Shown here: positions 1-6,330 of the stretch, piece by piece | Position numbering within the stretch: position 1 is the first letter of the stretch | How the letters are laid out: each line of letters starts with the position of its first letter | Source: Spirochaetales bacterium | Lineage (GTDB): Bacteria > Spirochaetota > Spirochaetia > DTKZ01 | Length of the DNA stretch: 6,330 nucleotides | Assembly: GCA_017998025.1 (NCBI GenBank) | Contig: JAGODW010000093.1 | Span: forward strand, 1 to 6,330 | Reading direction: 5' to 3' | The notes under the pieces: generated by a model | The model's input: the letters and a program-made list of their open reading frames with translations, nothing else | The model's database searches: none | Told to the model about the DNA's origin: nothing | Translations under genes and position numbers: made by a program

Positions 1-1350
1 TTCCAGGACCGATTCCAGCTGGGCTTCCCGTTTCCTGAGCACTTCCTCCCGTATGTTACCCTCATGCCCGATCGGGGAAGGATGATAGAAAACCCGACCC
101 CGGAGTTCCGGTGGCAGGTAGTTCTGGGCTACCCAGTGTTCCCTGTATGCATGCGGATACTTGTACCCTTCCCCATGTCCAAACCCCACCGCATCCCGGG
201 AGGAATCCTTTAAATGACTCGGTACGTCCCGGATCCCTTCCTCCTCAACCGCTTTTAGTGCATCAAAGTACCCCAGGGAAGAGTTCGATTTGGGGCAGGT
301 GGAAAGATACAAAGCTGCTTCGGTCAGATGATACTGTCCCTCAGGCATTCCCACCCGGTCAAAAGCGCGGGCCGCCGCTTCTACCACCACCAGAGCCATC
401 GGATCCGCCAGTCCTACATCCTCCCCTGCCAGGATCAGCATCCGGCGAAAGATAAAGTGGGGGTCTTCCCCTGCTCGCACCATCCGGGCCATCCAGTACA
501 GGGCTGCATCAGGATCCGAGCCGCGGAGGGATTTGATAAAGGCTGAAATCGTATCGTAATGATAATCCCCCTCCTTATCGTACAGAACGGCCCGTTTCTG
601 GATCGATTCCTCAGCTACGGATAAATCAATCACAATCTCTTCACCCAGGGGCGGCGGAAACTTCTCAGGAGTCGTCTCGACTGCCAGCTCTAAGGCGCTT
701 AAGAGGTTACGGGCATCTCCGTCGCTTACTTCGATTAAATGTTCCAGAGCTTCGGGAGTAATCCGCACCAGATAATTCCCATACCCGCGTATCGGGTCTT
801 CCAGCGCTCTTCGGGCAATAGCACGCAGGTCTTCCCGGGTAAGGGGTTTTAACTGAAAGACACGGCTTCTAGACACCAGGGGAGAAATAACCTCGAAGAA
901 GGGATTTTCCGTTGTAGCGCCAATAAGGATCACCGTTCCATTTTCCACCCAGGGAAGGAGGGCATCCTGCTGGGCCTTATTCCACCGGTGTACCTCATCT
1001 ACAAAGAGGATCGTACGCCTCTCATAGAGTTCCCGGTTCCGCTGGGCTGTTTCCACAGCTTCCCGTACCTCCTTCACTCCGGAAAGAACCGCGTTGAGGG
1101 AAAGAAAACTGCTCTTGGTGGTATTGGCAATGACCCAGGCAAGGGTTGTTTTTCCCGTACCCGGAGGACCATACAGTATAATAGAAGAAAGCCGATCCGC
1201 CTGGATGGCCCGGCGAAGGAGACGGCCAGGACCTAAAATATGTTCCTGACCTACAAACTCATCCAGGGTACGAGGCCGCATCCGGGAGGCTAACGGTTCC
1301 CGGCTCGGATCAGGAAGGGAAGAAAAGAGTTCGGTACCTTGAGAAGACAT
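1..1350 (-). CDS. rarA: RarA/MgsA-type AAA+ recombination ATPase, 3' end missing
   Basis: This is a replication-associated recombination ATPase of the RarA/MgsA (Mgs1/WRNIP1) family, which acts in the cytoplasm at stalled replication forks and is a relative of clamp-loader and RuvB ATPases. I translated 450 codons from ATG at 1350 to the window edge without a stop. Visible motifs are [19 protein letters not shown] near residues 19-37, Walker [10 protein letters not shown] at 61-69, Walker B VDEVHRW near 117-123, sensor 1 GATTENP at 144-150 and the arginine-finger segment SRSR at 160-163. The C-terminal RarA region follows, with [16 protein letters not shown] and [22 protein letters not shown]. 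Plain RarA proteins are about 420-450 residues, yet this frame is still open and ends in charged, helix-like sequence ([12 protein letters not shown]). That fits the longer RarA-plus-unknown-domain fusion type. ATG 1350 is the only usual start before an in-frame stop at 1393-1395, but GGAG abuts it, so the ribosome site is poor. Confidence 0.93.
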   Translation of the reverse strand, partial: MSSQGTELFSSLPDPSREPLASRMRPRTLDEFVGQEHILGPGRLLRRAIQADRLSSIILYGPPGTGKTTLAWVIANTTKSSFLSLNAVLSGVKEVREAVETAQRNRELYERRTILFVDEVHRWNKAQQDALLPWVENGTVILIGATTENPFFEVISPLVSRSRVFQLKPLTREDLRAIARRALEDPIRGYGNYLVRITPEALEHLIEVSDGDARNLLSALELAVETTPEKFPPPLGEEIVIDLSVAEESIQKRAVLYDKEGDYHYDTISAFIKSLRGSDPDAALYWMARMVRAGEDPHFIFRRMLILAGEDVGLADPMALVVVEAAARAFDRVGMPEGQYHLTEAALYLSTCPKSNSSLGYFDALKAVEEEGIRDVPSHLKDSSRDAVGFGHGEGYKYPHAYREHWVAQNYLPPELRGRVFYHPSPIGHEGNIREEVLRKREAQLESVLE

Positions 1351-1409
1351 CTCCAGGAAAAGATACCCGGCTAAAGGAGGAAAATCAATCCATTATTAAA
1401 TTCACATTA

Positions 1410-1439
1410 TTGACAAAATAGAAAAACATAATATATGTT
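1410..1439 (+). promoter_or_regulatory. Candidate sigma70-type promoter of the sensor kinase gene
   Basis: A perfect TTGACA lies at 1410-1415. The -10 candidates are TATATG at 1432-1437 (16-nt spacer) and TATGTT at 1434-1439 (18-nt spacer), each matching TATAAT at four positions. The expected transcription start near 1445 would leave a leader of about 28 nt before ATG 1473. The -35 match is strong, the -10 is mediocre, and the call rests on consensus only. Confidence 0.45.
1425..1439. repeat. Short inverted repeat over the -10 region (possible operator)
   Basis: AACATA (1425-1430) and TATGTT (1434-1439) are perfect 6-bp inverted arms around a 3-nt centre. The palindrome lies on the proposed -10 element of the kinase promoter, where a bound repressor would block RNA polymerase. 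In AT-rich DNA such a short palindrome can arise by chance, so an operator role is only inferred. Confidence 0.3.
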
Positions 1440-1472
1440 GTTCCATATTTAACCGATAGTTTTAATTAAGAG

Positions 1473-3362
1473 ATGAATTTAAAGATAGTTAAAAAAGCCC
1501 TCCTTCTCATCTTAATGCTATTTTCTCTGATTGGGATATTTATGTTGAATCCCTCCTTTGCAGTTGGGCAGCCTACGACAAAGCGAGTTTTACTCCTTCA
1601 CTCGTACCATCCCGGCTATTCCTTCACGGAAGAGGAGGAGCGAGGCATTCGGGAAGCCTTGCATGATAACGGAGTTGAGACTGAATTCTTCATCTACTAC
1701 CTGGATGCCAAGCGGTTCTATTTTCAATCGCGGGAAGCTGAAGTGTCCCGCCACCTTACTGCTCTGTACCGGGAGTTTTCTCTAGATTGTGTTATAGCAA
1801 CAGACAACGATGCACTGGCGTTTTTTGTTAAATACCGTGATACTCTCTTCCAAAATATCCCCGGAGTGTTCTGCGGGATCAACGACTTTCATCCCGATAT
1901 GCTCCGGGAAGAAAGGGGAATTACAGGAGTAACAGAGCAAGCAGATCTTCAAGGGACAGTAGAGATAGCCCGCAACTTGTTTCCTGATAAGGATTACCTG
2001 GTATTTATTATTGATAATACAGCAACCGGTACAGCGTTAGGGAGGGAAATTGCCGAATTACGAAAAAGCTACCCCTATTCCATAACATTTATTTACCTCC
2101 GGATGGGGCTCCTCTACTTCCGGGAAGTTCTGGATCTTTTAAAAAAGTATGAAACGCGAAGCATCGTATTTCCCATTCAGATGAACATTGATCGGAGCGG
2201 GAAAGCCTATACGGTACCCGAAGCGATGGAAGCCCTTAGAAATGCCACTTCAGCCCCTCTCTTTGTGGTATTTGATCCCCATTATCAGCATGGAGCGGTA
2301 GGAGGGAAAATCACCCTCCCTTATTACCAGGGACTCGCAGCAGGGAAGATCGCTCTCTCGATTCTAAAGGGAGAAGATCCGGACACAATTCCCATACAAA
2401 CAGATACGTACACCCAGTATGTCTTTGATCACCGACAGCTGGAAAAATACCATATCCCCAGAAGCTCCCTCCCCCGGGGTAGCAAGATCATCCATGAACC
2501 GGAATCTATCTGGTCCAAGTACAGTTCCGTCATCCCGTACATCCTTCTGTTCCTTGCCATAGAAACCGTAACGATCTTTCTTTTAATAGACGCTCTCCGC
2601 AGGAACAAACTCTTTCAACGTATGCTGGAACGCTTAATTAAAGAAAAAGAATTGTTGATCCGGGAGGTAAACCATCGGGTAAAGAATAATCTCGCCACGG
2701 TCCAGAGCCTCCTAAGTATCCAGAAATCTTCATCAAATGATCCAGCGGTCCTGGAAGCCCTGGGAGAAGCGGAGAATCGGATTCAATCTGTTGCTCTTAC
2801 CCATCAGCTCCTCTATGGATCTATGAATACCCAGACCATCTCCATCCGCAGTTACTTAGAAAAACTGGTCGAAGGAGTCCGGGATAGCTTTCAAACGGAT
2901 CGCAAAGGAGTGACTCTTCTCCTGGAAGTACCAGAACAGGATATAGGGGCAGATATGGTGCGAAATATCGGCCTCATTGTAAATGAAGCGGTTACCAACT
3001 CATTGAAGCATGCTTTTAACGGCGGGGGAGGAGAAATCCAGATCCGCCTTCAGCTGGAAGAAGGAACAAACGCACCCCCTTCGCCTTCTCAACCCATTTC
3101 TTCACCCGTTTGGATCCTTACCGTAATAGATAACGGGAAGGGAATCGCTCCTGAGAAAACTGTCGCTCCCGAATCTATGGGGCTTCTAATCATCCAATCC
3201 CTAACGGAAACCCTTCAAGGGACTCTAGAGATTGGCCCCTGCAATCCAGCCCTGGCGAGACCGGGGACTCGCCTTATGGTTCGATTCCCTGCTAAACCAG
3301 AAGGTAGTGTCACGAAGCCTGGTGATAGAATCAAACGGCATAGTGCCCCACAAGCTTCGTGA
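1473..3362 (+). CDS. Membrane sensor histidine kinase with ABC-substrate-binding-like sensor and HisKA_2 kinase
   Basis: This 629-residue sensor kinase should autophosphorylate a histidine in response to an extracytoplasmic signal and pass the phosphate to a response regulator, none of which is encoded here. A signal sequence or first membrane helix covers residues about 7-30 (possible cleavage after SFA). Residues about 36-330 resemble the periplasmic-binding fold of ABC_sub_bind proteins, opening with RVLLLHSYHPGYSFTEEEE. A membrane helix at about 352-373 is followed by a short charged linker with no HAMP or PAS domain. The HisKA_2 box REVNHRVKNN places the phospho-acceptor at H401. The ATPase domain shows the N box NEAVTNSLKHAF (N504), the G1 box DNGKGI (553-558) and a G2-like MGLLII (569-574), so the catalytic core looks intact. 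The start is ATG 1473; its only ribosome-site candidate (AAGAG) is too close. The gene converges with the ABC operon, its stop 5 nt from the next. The ligand is unknown. Confidence 0.93.
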   Translation: MNLKIVKKALLLILMLFSLIGIFMLNPSFAVGQPTTKRVLLLHSYHPGYSFTEEEERGIREALHDNGVETEFFIYYLDAKRFYFQSREAEVSRHLTALYREFSLDCVIATDNDALAFFVKYRDTLFQNIPGVFCGINDFHPDMLREERGITGVTEQADLQGTVEIARNLFPDKDYLVFIIDNTATGTALGREIAELRKSYPYSITFIYLRMGLLYFREVLDLLKKYETRSIVFPIQMNIDRSGKAYTVPEAMEALRNATSAPLFVVFDPHYQHGAVGGKITLPYYQGLAAGKIALSILKGEDPDTIPIQTDTYTQYVFDHRQLEKYHIPRSSLPRGSKIIHEPESIWSKYSSVIPYILLFLAIETVTIFLLIDALRRNKLFQRMLERLIKEKELLIREVNHRVKNNLATVQSLLSIQKSSSNDPAVLEALGEAENRIQSVALTHQLLYGSMNTQTISIRSYLEKLVEGVRDSFQTDRKGVTLLLEVPEQDIGADMVRNIGLIVNEAVTNSLKHAFNGGGGEIQIRLQLEEGTNAPPSPSQPISSPVWILTVIDNGKGIAPEKTVAPESMGLLIIQSLTETLQGTLEIGPCNPALARPGTRLMVRFPAKPEGSVTKPGDRIKRHSAPQAS

Positions 3363-3366
3363 CACT
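3306..3366. repeat. Perfect 13-bp inverted repeat at the convergent gene junction
   Basis: AGTGTCACGAAGC (3306-3318) and its exact reverse complement GCTTCGTGACACT (3354-3366) flank 35 nt. The left arm lies in the last codons of the histidine kinase gene. The right arm contains that gene's TGA stop and ends one base from the stop codon of the convergent ABC ATPase gene. Both transcripts could fold it into a strong stem just at or after their coding ends, so a bidirectional terminator or 3'-end-protecting stem is likely. Neither side has a run of T, so it is not a textbook intrinsic terminator. A small inner hairpin (GGCA-tag-TGCC, 3337-3347) sits in the loop. Confidence 0.7.
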
Positions 3367-3367
3367 G

Positions 3368-4156
3368 TTAGTTCGGCAGCAGAATTCCGTTCTGCTCTTC
3401 CACTTCTACACAGAAGACTGCGCCAACCGTTTCCCGATTTATTACTTCTCTGCTCTCTCCAACGGTAAACACCAACCCTTCTTTCAAGAACACGGTATAG
3501 TCCGTGTACCGGCGGGCGTAGTTTACATCATGCATTATAGAAATGATCTTTTTCCCATCCCGAACCGTCAGGGTACGGAGCAGGTTCAGAACTTCTACCT
3601 GGTTTCGGAGATCCAGGTGGGTAATCGGTTCATCGATCAAGAGAATTTCTGTATCCTGAGCCAGGGCTTTCGCGATCAATACCTTCTGCCGTTCCCCTCC
3701 ACTTAAGTGATACATATCCTTTGCCCAGAGATCGCGGCAGCCTACCTGTTCCAGCGCTTCAAAACTCTTTTCCACATCGTACGCCCGCACCTTCCCCGAC
3801 AGGTTAAAGGAAGCCGGCCGTCCTAAGAGCACAAAGTCTACCACCCGCATCCCCAGCGCAACTTCGAGAAACTGAGGAACGTAGGCGAAGAGCCTGGAAA
3901 CATCCGTATTTCGACGGATACGGGTTCCCTCTAGCTGGACGTACCCTTCGGAAGGTTCCAGAATCCCGGCCAGGATCTTTAGCAGGGTAGATTTTCCTGC
4001 ACCATTCGGCCCCAGGATCACTACAAAAGGTCCACATTCTACTCTGAGTGTTAATCCCTTTATTACGGTTCTATCCTTCCCGTACGCGAAGGATACTTTC
4101 TCCAGTTCCAGAAGCGGGGGACGAGTTCTTCCGCTTGCCCCATCCTTTTGCCCCAT
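3368..4156 (-). CDS. ABC transporter ATP-binding protein, BtuD/FecE family
   Basis: This 262-residue cytoplasmic ATPase powers a type II (BtuCD-like) importer of iron chelates, haem or cobalamin. All nucleotide-binding motifs are present: Walker A GPNGAGKST (49-57), Q-loop YVPQ (Q95), signature LSGGERQ (151-157), Walker B ILLIDEP (171-177), D-loop HLDL (180-183) and switch H209 in IMHD. The length fits the family's usual 250-270 residues. ATG 4156 was chosen because the ABC fold begins about 15 residues later and GGAGG at 4165-4169 stands 8 nt upstream. The frame stays open much further upstream, but only as a shadow of the permease gene. The start overlaps the permease stop by one base (TGATG), showing translational coupling. 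It is the last gene of the operon, and its TAA lies next to the junction inverted repeat. The substrate cannot be told from this subunit. Confidence 0.95.
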   Translation of the reverse strand: MGQKDGASGRTRPPLLELEKVSFAYGKDRTVIKGLTLRVECGPFVVILGPNGAGKSTLLKILAGILEPSEGYVQLEGTRIRRNTDVSRLFAYVPQFLEVALGMRVVDFVLLGRPASFNLSGKVRAYDVEKSFEALEQVGCRDLWAKDMYHLSGGERQKVLIAKALAQDTEILLIDEPITHLDLRNQVEVLNLLRTLTVRDGKKIISIMHDVNYARRYTDYTVFLKEGLVFTVGESREVINRETVGAVFCVEVEEQNGILLPN

Positions 4157-5187
4157 CAGAAGATCCTCCGAAATGACTTTAGAACAAGCGCAACAAATAC
4201 AGGAACTCCCAGGAGCGACGTGATAATCCCCACCGGGATTTCCGAAGGAACTAAGAGAGTTTTTGCCAGAATATCGGATCCTACAAAAAAAACGGCTCCG
4301 AGCAGAACAGAATACAGGAAGATATTTCGATGCCGGGAACCAGCGATTAAACGGGCCATATTGGGAGTAACAAGGCCGATGAATCCGATCACCCCGCTTA
4401 GAGAAACGCAGACTGAGGTAACCAGGGAAGCAAAGAGGATAATGAGGAACCGTGACCGACTTACATTCTGTCCATGTACCCGGGCAACGTCGTCTCCGAG
4501 GGAAAGATAGTCGAGGGGTCGGGAAAAAAAGAAAAGTCCTGCCATCCCTATGAGGAAAAAGGGAAGTGCAAAAAACACCTTCTCCTTGTTTGCCGAGGCA
4601 ACGGATCCCATGGTCCATAGAACGATCGATTCTATACGGTTCCGGTTGAGGAACATGAGGAGAGAAACAACAGCGGAAAGAAAGAAATTGAGGGAGATTC
4701 CAATTAAAAGGATCGTAGCGGAAGAGGCTCGCTTCAAGACTCCCAGTATAAGGAAAACAGCAACCGAGGTTCCCAGCGCACCCAAAAAGGCAAAGAGGGT
4801 GATGCCGCCCAGACCCCATAAACCGCTCTGAAAGCCGAAGAGCACTGCCAGGGTACACCCAAATACCGCTCCAGCAGAAACCCCGGTAACGAATGGATCC
4901 GCAAGCCGATTCCGGAAGAGTCCCTGATAGGCAGCTCCGCTTACCGCAAGGCCGGATCCGACTAGAAGGGCTGTAATTAATCGGGGCAGACGTATCCCCT
5001 CTACTGCAAGCACTTGCGCAGAACTGAGTCCTTCCCATTTTCCCAGAAGGATTCGAATACTATCGACAAAACTTACTGGAACAACCCCAAACGAAAGGTA
5101 CATGACCGAAACCGCCAGTACAAGGAGACTTAGCAGATAGGCTCCGATCCTTCTTTTCCGTTCAATACGATAATATTCCTCGATCAT
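4156..5187 (-). CDS. ABC transporter permease, FecCD/BtuC family
   Basis: This 343-residue inner-membrane permease should form a homodimer with two copies of the adjacent ATPase. It is hydrophobic throughout, consistent with about ten membrane helices as in BtuC. Family landmarks are IRLPRL (65-70), whose R66 and R69 match the BtuC arginines that dock the binding protein, LLVGSGLAVSGAAYQGLFRN (74-93), LADPFVTGVSAGA (95-107), WTMGS (191-195), and IGFIGLVTPNMARLIAGS (267-284) followed by the conserved SEIPVGIITSLLGVPVF. The usual NPLADP reads NRLADP here, with Arg94 replacing proline. ATG 5187 is supported by GAGGTGG at 5189-5195, which overlaps the stop codon of the upstream binding-protein gene. 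Only 6 nt separate the two genes, so they must be co-transcribed and probably translationally coupled. Confidence 0.95.
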   Translation of the reverse strand: MIEEYYRIERKRRIGAYLLSLLVLAVSVMYLSFGVVPVSFVDSIRILLGKWEGLSSAQVLAVEGIRLPRLITALLVGSGLAVSGAAYQGLFRNRLADPFVTGVSAGAVFGCTLAVLFGFQSGLWGLGGITLFAFLGALGTSVAVFLILGVLKRASSATILLIGISLNFFLSAVVSLLMFLNRNRIESIVLWTMGSVASANKEKVFFALPFFLIGMAGLFFFSRPLDYLSLGDDVARVHGQNVSRSRFLIILFASLVTSVCVSLSGVIGFIGLVTPNMARLIAGSRHRNIFLYSVLLGAVFFVGSDILAKTLLVPSEIPVGIITSLLGVPVFVALVLKSFRRIF

Positions 5188-5193
5188 ACCACC

Positions 5194-6144
5194 TCAAAAC
5201 AGTTCAGGATGGAGCAATCGGGCGATCTCTTCCAGCCCTTCCACGTTTCGAGGCCCCATCCGATCGATCCGATCGTTATCCACTTCGTACACCCTACCGG
5301 TTTTTACAGCCCGAAGCTCCCGATAGGGAGAAAGACGCTTAAGCCTCTCCACAGCACCACTTCCCTTCCCCACCAGGATAATATCCGGGTCTGCCTGGAC
5401 AAGCCCCTCTACGCTAAAACGCCATCCCTCAATCCTATCCCCCACATTCTGTCCCCCGGCCCAGCGGATAAGCTGGGAAATGTGAGTATCCGATCCCGCG
5501 GTATAATCCCCTTCATCCCCGAACGAGATCATATAGTAGACTTTTGGTTTGTACGAGACCGCGCCCACCTTCTGCTGAATTGCCTCTATTCGATCCTCCA
5601 TCTCTTTTACTTTTTGTTCTGCCAGAGCCTCCTTGCCCAGGATATGCCCCACCGTACGGATAAGATCGAACACTTCTTCGTAGGAACGGTGTACCACTCC
5701 TACAAATACGGGAATCTGCACGCTCTCCAGCAAGGCAAGGGTTTCTTTCTGAAAATGGGAAGAGGCAAGCACCAGATCCGGGTTTAGTTGGATGATTTTT
5801 TCAATATTGGGGTCCTGAAGACCACCGATAGATTCGATCCGTTTTGCTTCAGGGGGATACGTACACCAATCGGTTCGTCCTACCAGCCGATCCCCTGCCC
5901 CCAGGTAAAAGACAATCTCTGTCATGTTCGGAGCACAGGAAACGATCCTCTCTGGCAGGGCATCCAGAATGATCCGGCGGTTGTACGAGTCCCAAACCTC
6001 TACCTTCCCGGACTCTGTTTCTGGTTGTGTTCCCCCTGGCCGTGGAGCATCTCGTTTCTCCCCGGCACCTAATCCGTAGAGGGAAGAAGCAAGTATCCCG
6101 GCTAAAAACAGGATACAAAGGTACCGAACTTTCACACTGATCAC
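5194..6144 (-). CDS. Periplasmic substrate-binding protein, BtuF/FecB family
   Basis: This 316-residue binding protein (Peripla_BP_2 type) should deliver a metal chelate such as cobalamin, a siderophore or haem to the adjacent permease. A short basic N-terminus and hydrophobic stretch (about residues 6-25) form a signal peptide. No cysteine sits at a lipobox, so it is probably soluble in the periplasm rather than a lipoprotein. The mature part starts with DSYNRRIILDALPERIVSCA (52-71). PNMTEIVFYLGAGDRLVGRT (72-91) and the second-lobe segment WRFSVEGLVQADPDIILVG (241-259) follow. E76 and E246 are placed like the two glutamates that salt-bridge to permease arginines in BtuF. GTG 6144 is preferred because AGGAG at 6152-6156 lies 7 nt upstream and the signal peptide begins there. 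An ATG 52 codons further upstream falls inside the receptor gene and adds no plausible sequence. Next to a TonB receptor, a B12, siderophore or haem ligand is expected. Confidence 0.93.
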   Translation of the reverse strand: MISVKVRYLCILFLAGILASSLYGLGAGEKRDAPRPGGTQPETESGKVEVWDSYNRRIILDALPERIVSCAPNMTEIVFYLGAGDRLVGRTDWCTYPPEAKRIESIGGLQDPNIEKIIQLNPDLVLASSHFQKETLALLESVQIPVFVGVVHRSYEEVFDLIRTVGHILGKEALAEQKVKEMEDRIEAIQQKVGAVSYKPKVYYMISFGDEGDYTAGSDTHISQLIRWAGGQNVGDRIEGWRFSVEGLVQADPDIILVGKGSGAVERLKRLSPYRELRAVKTGRVYEVDNDRIDRMGPRNVEGLEEIARLLHPELF

Positions 6145-6151
6145 TCTATCA

Positions 6152-6156
6152 CTCCT
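6152..6156 (-). promoter_or_regulatory. Ribosome binding site fixing the GTG start of the binding protein
   Basis: AGGAG on the minus strand lies 7 nt before GTG at 6144-6142, within the 31-nt gap after the receptor gene. It decides between the GTG start and the far upstream ATG at 6300, which has no comparable site. No promoter-like pair of boxes is seen in this gap, so the gene is presumably read from the receptor's transcript. Confidence 0.75.
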
Positions 6157-6175
6157 TGCTTGCGCGGATTCAGAT

Positions 6176-6330
6176 TCAACGCCCTGCACTTCGTGAATCC
6201 TGGTTCGGCTTCTCCTCCCAGGTGTACCGTACCCCCATGGATAGAGTGGTTCGAGGCATCGGATACCCCTCAACCAGCTGGTACGAACTCCCCAGGGCAT
6301 TTTTCGCAGACACGAAGAGGGTCCAGGGAG
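6176..6330 (-). CDS. TonB-dependent outer-membrane receptor, C-terminal end only
   Basis: Only the last 50 codons (6328-6179) and the TGA stop (6178-6176) are inside the window; the gene enters from the right edge. The peptide contains LFVSAKNALGSSYQLVEGYP followed by MPRTTLSMGVRYTW. This is the typical end of TonB-dependent receptors of the BtuB/siderophore class: an 'N-L-x-x-x-Y-x-x-V-x-GYPMP' turn and then the final amphipathic beta strand ending in an aromatic residue. Such receptors bring vitamin B12, ferric siderophores or haem across the outer membrane using TonB energy. The gene lies 31 nt upstream of the binding protein on the same strand, so receptor, binding protein, permease and ATPase form one uptake operon. 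A hydrophilic tail of 13 residues (EEKPNQDSRSAGR) follows the last aromatic, whereas these receptors usually end at that residue. The identification rests on a short segment, but other frames of this stretch give no family-like sequence. Confidence 0.85.
   Translation of the reverse strand, partial: PWTLFVSAKNALGSSYQLVEGYPMPRTTLSMGVRYTWEEKPNQDSRSAGR

Larger units (their letters stand above)
1351..1472. promoter_or_regulatory. Divergent AT-rich spacer between rarA and the sensor kinase
   Basis: This 122-nt gap separates the divergent starts of the RarA gene (minus) and the histidine kinase gene (plus). It is much richer in A and T than its surroundings from about 1380 onward, as expected of a promoter region. 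It must hold the kinase promoter and probably the rarA promoter, unless rarA is transcribed in another way. On the minus strand TTGTCA (1416-1411) is a possible -35 for rarA, but no good -10 lies at the right distance, so I assign no rarA promoter. Confidence 0.6.

Noticed and set aside
1374..1380. Perfect AAGGAGG on the plus strand as a ribosome site of a small gene
   Set aside because: No ATG, GTG or TTG follows at a usable distance, and an in-frame stop comes quickly; probably chance.
3306..3366. Classical intrinsic terminator at the convergent junction
   Set aside because: The stem is strong but the loop is 35 nt and neither strand has a T-run after it, so it is listed only as an inverted repeat of likely 3'-end function.
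4157..5038. Long N-terminal extension of the ABC ATPase frame
   Set aside because: It is a frame shadow of the permease gene; the ATPase fold begins just after ATG 4156, which has a strong GGAGG site.
5256..5280. Repeated CGATC units at 5261-5275
   Set aside because: This is a short run produced by the codons for the conserved-looking segment DNDRIDRMG of the binding protein, with no further copies seen.
5209..5787. 192-codon plus-strand open frame opposite the binding protein gene
   Set aside because: It is antisense to a well-supported gene, with no recognisable motif and no upstream promoter or ribosome site that I could see.
6248..6275. Hairpin GGTTGAGG / CCTCGAACC with one bulge, as a terminator
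   Set aside because: It lies inside the receptor coding region, has no T-tract, and the order of genes requires transcription through it.
6145..6300. N-terminal extension of the binding protein from ATG 6300
   Set aside because: The added 52 residues look random, precede the signal peptide and lie over the receptor's coding frame, while GTG 6144 has a well-spaced AGGAG.
6145..6330. Cobalamin riboswitch or other leader RNA upstream of the binding protein
   Set aside because: No B12 box was found (AAGCCGAACCAGG only loosely resembles one) and the stretch is coding sequence of the TonB-dependent receptor.
6141..6330. Plus-strand open frame with ATG 6237 reaching the right edge
   Set aside because: It has no ribosome site, and the minus strand carries a clearly family-like receptor C-terminus over the same bases.

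Overview
The window holds six protein genes and almost no free intergenic DNA. It looks like chromosomal sequence from a double-membrane (Gram-negative type) bacterium of roughly 50% GC. The double membrane is inferred from a TonB-dependent outer-membrane receptor end and a periplasmic binding protein without a lipobox. The taxon is not fixed by the sequence. The RarA type (HRWNKAQQD box, apparent C-terminal extension) is one I recall from cyanobacteria and spirochaetes, so a spirochaete is a low-confidence guess.

Layout. Bases 1-1350 (minus) carry a RarA/MgsA-type AAA+ ATPase that runs off the left edge with no stop codon. Bases 1351-1472 are an AT-rich divergent spacer with a perfect TTGACA box and a small inverted repeat. 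Bases 1473-3362 (plus) encode a membrane sensor histidine kinase that joins an extracytoplasmic ABC-substrate-binding-like sensor to a HisKA_2/HATPase_c kinase. Bases 3368-6330 (minus) form one tightly packed uptake operon, read from the right edge inward: the C-terminus of a TonB-dependent receptor, a BtuF/FecB-like binding protein (GTG start), a BtuC/FecCD-like permease and a BtuD/FecE-like ATPase. Their gaps are 31 nt, 6 nt and a 1-nt TGATG overlap. The kinase and the operon converge with 5 nt between stop codons, and a perfect 13-bp inverted repeat spans that junction.

How the genes work together. The receptor would bring a scarce metal chelate (vitamin B12, siderophore or haem class) across the outer membrane using TonB energy. 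The binding protein would capture it in the periplasm, and the permease/ATPase pair would import it. The exact substrate cannot be read from this window. The histidine kinase has no response regulator beside it here. RarA is a housekeeping replication-fork protein unrelated to the transport genes.

I see no mobile element, CRISPR array, tRNA or rRNA and no convincing riboswitch. The region is mostly ordinary. The items most worth a second look are the inverted repeat at the convergent junction, the probable RarA fusion, the sensor-kinase architecture and the receptor tail.
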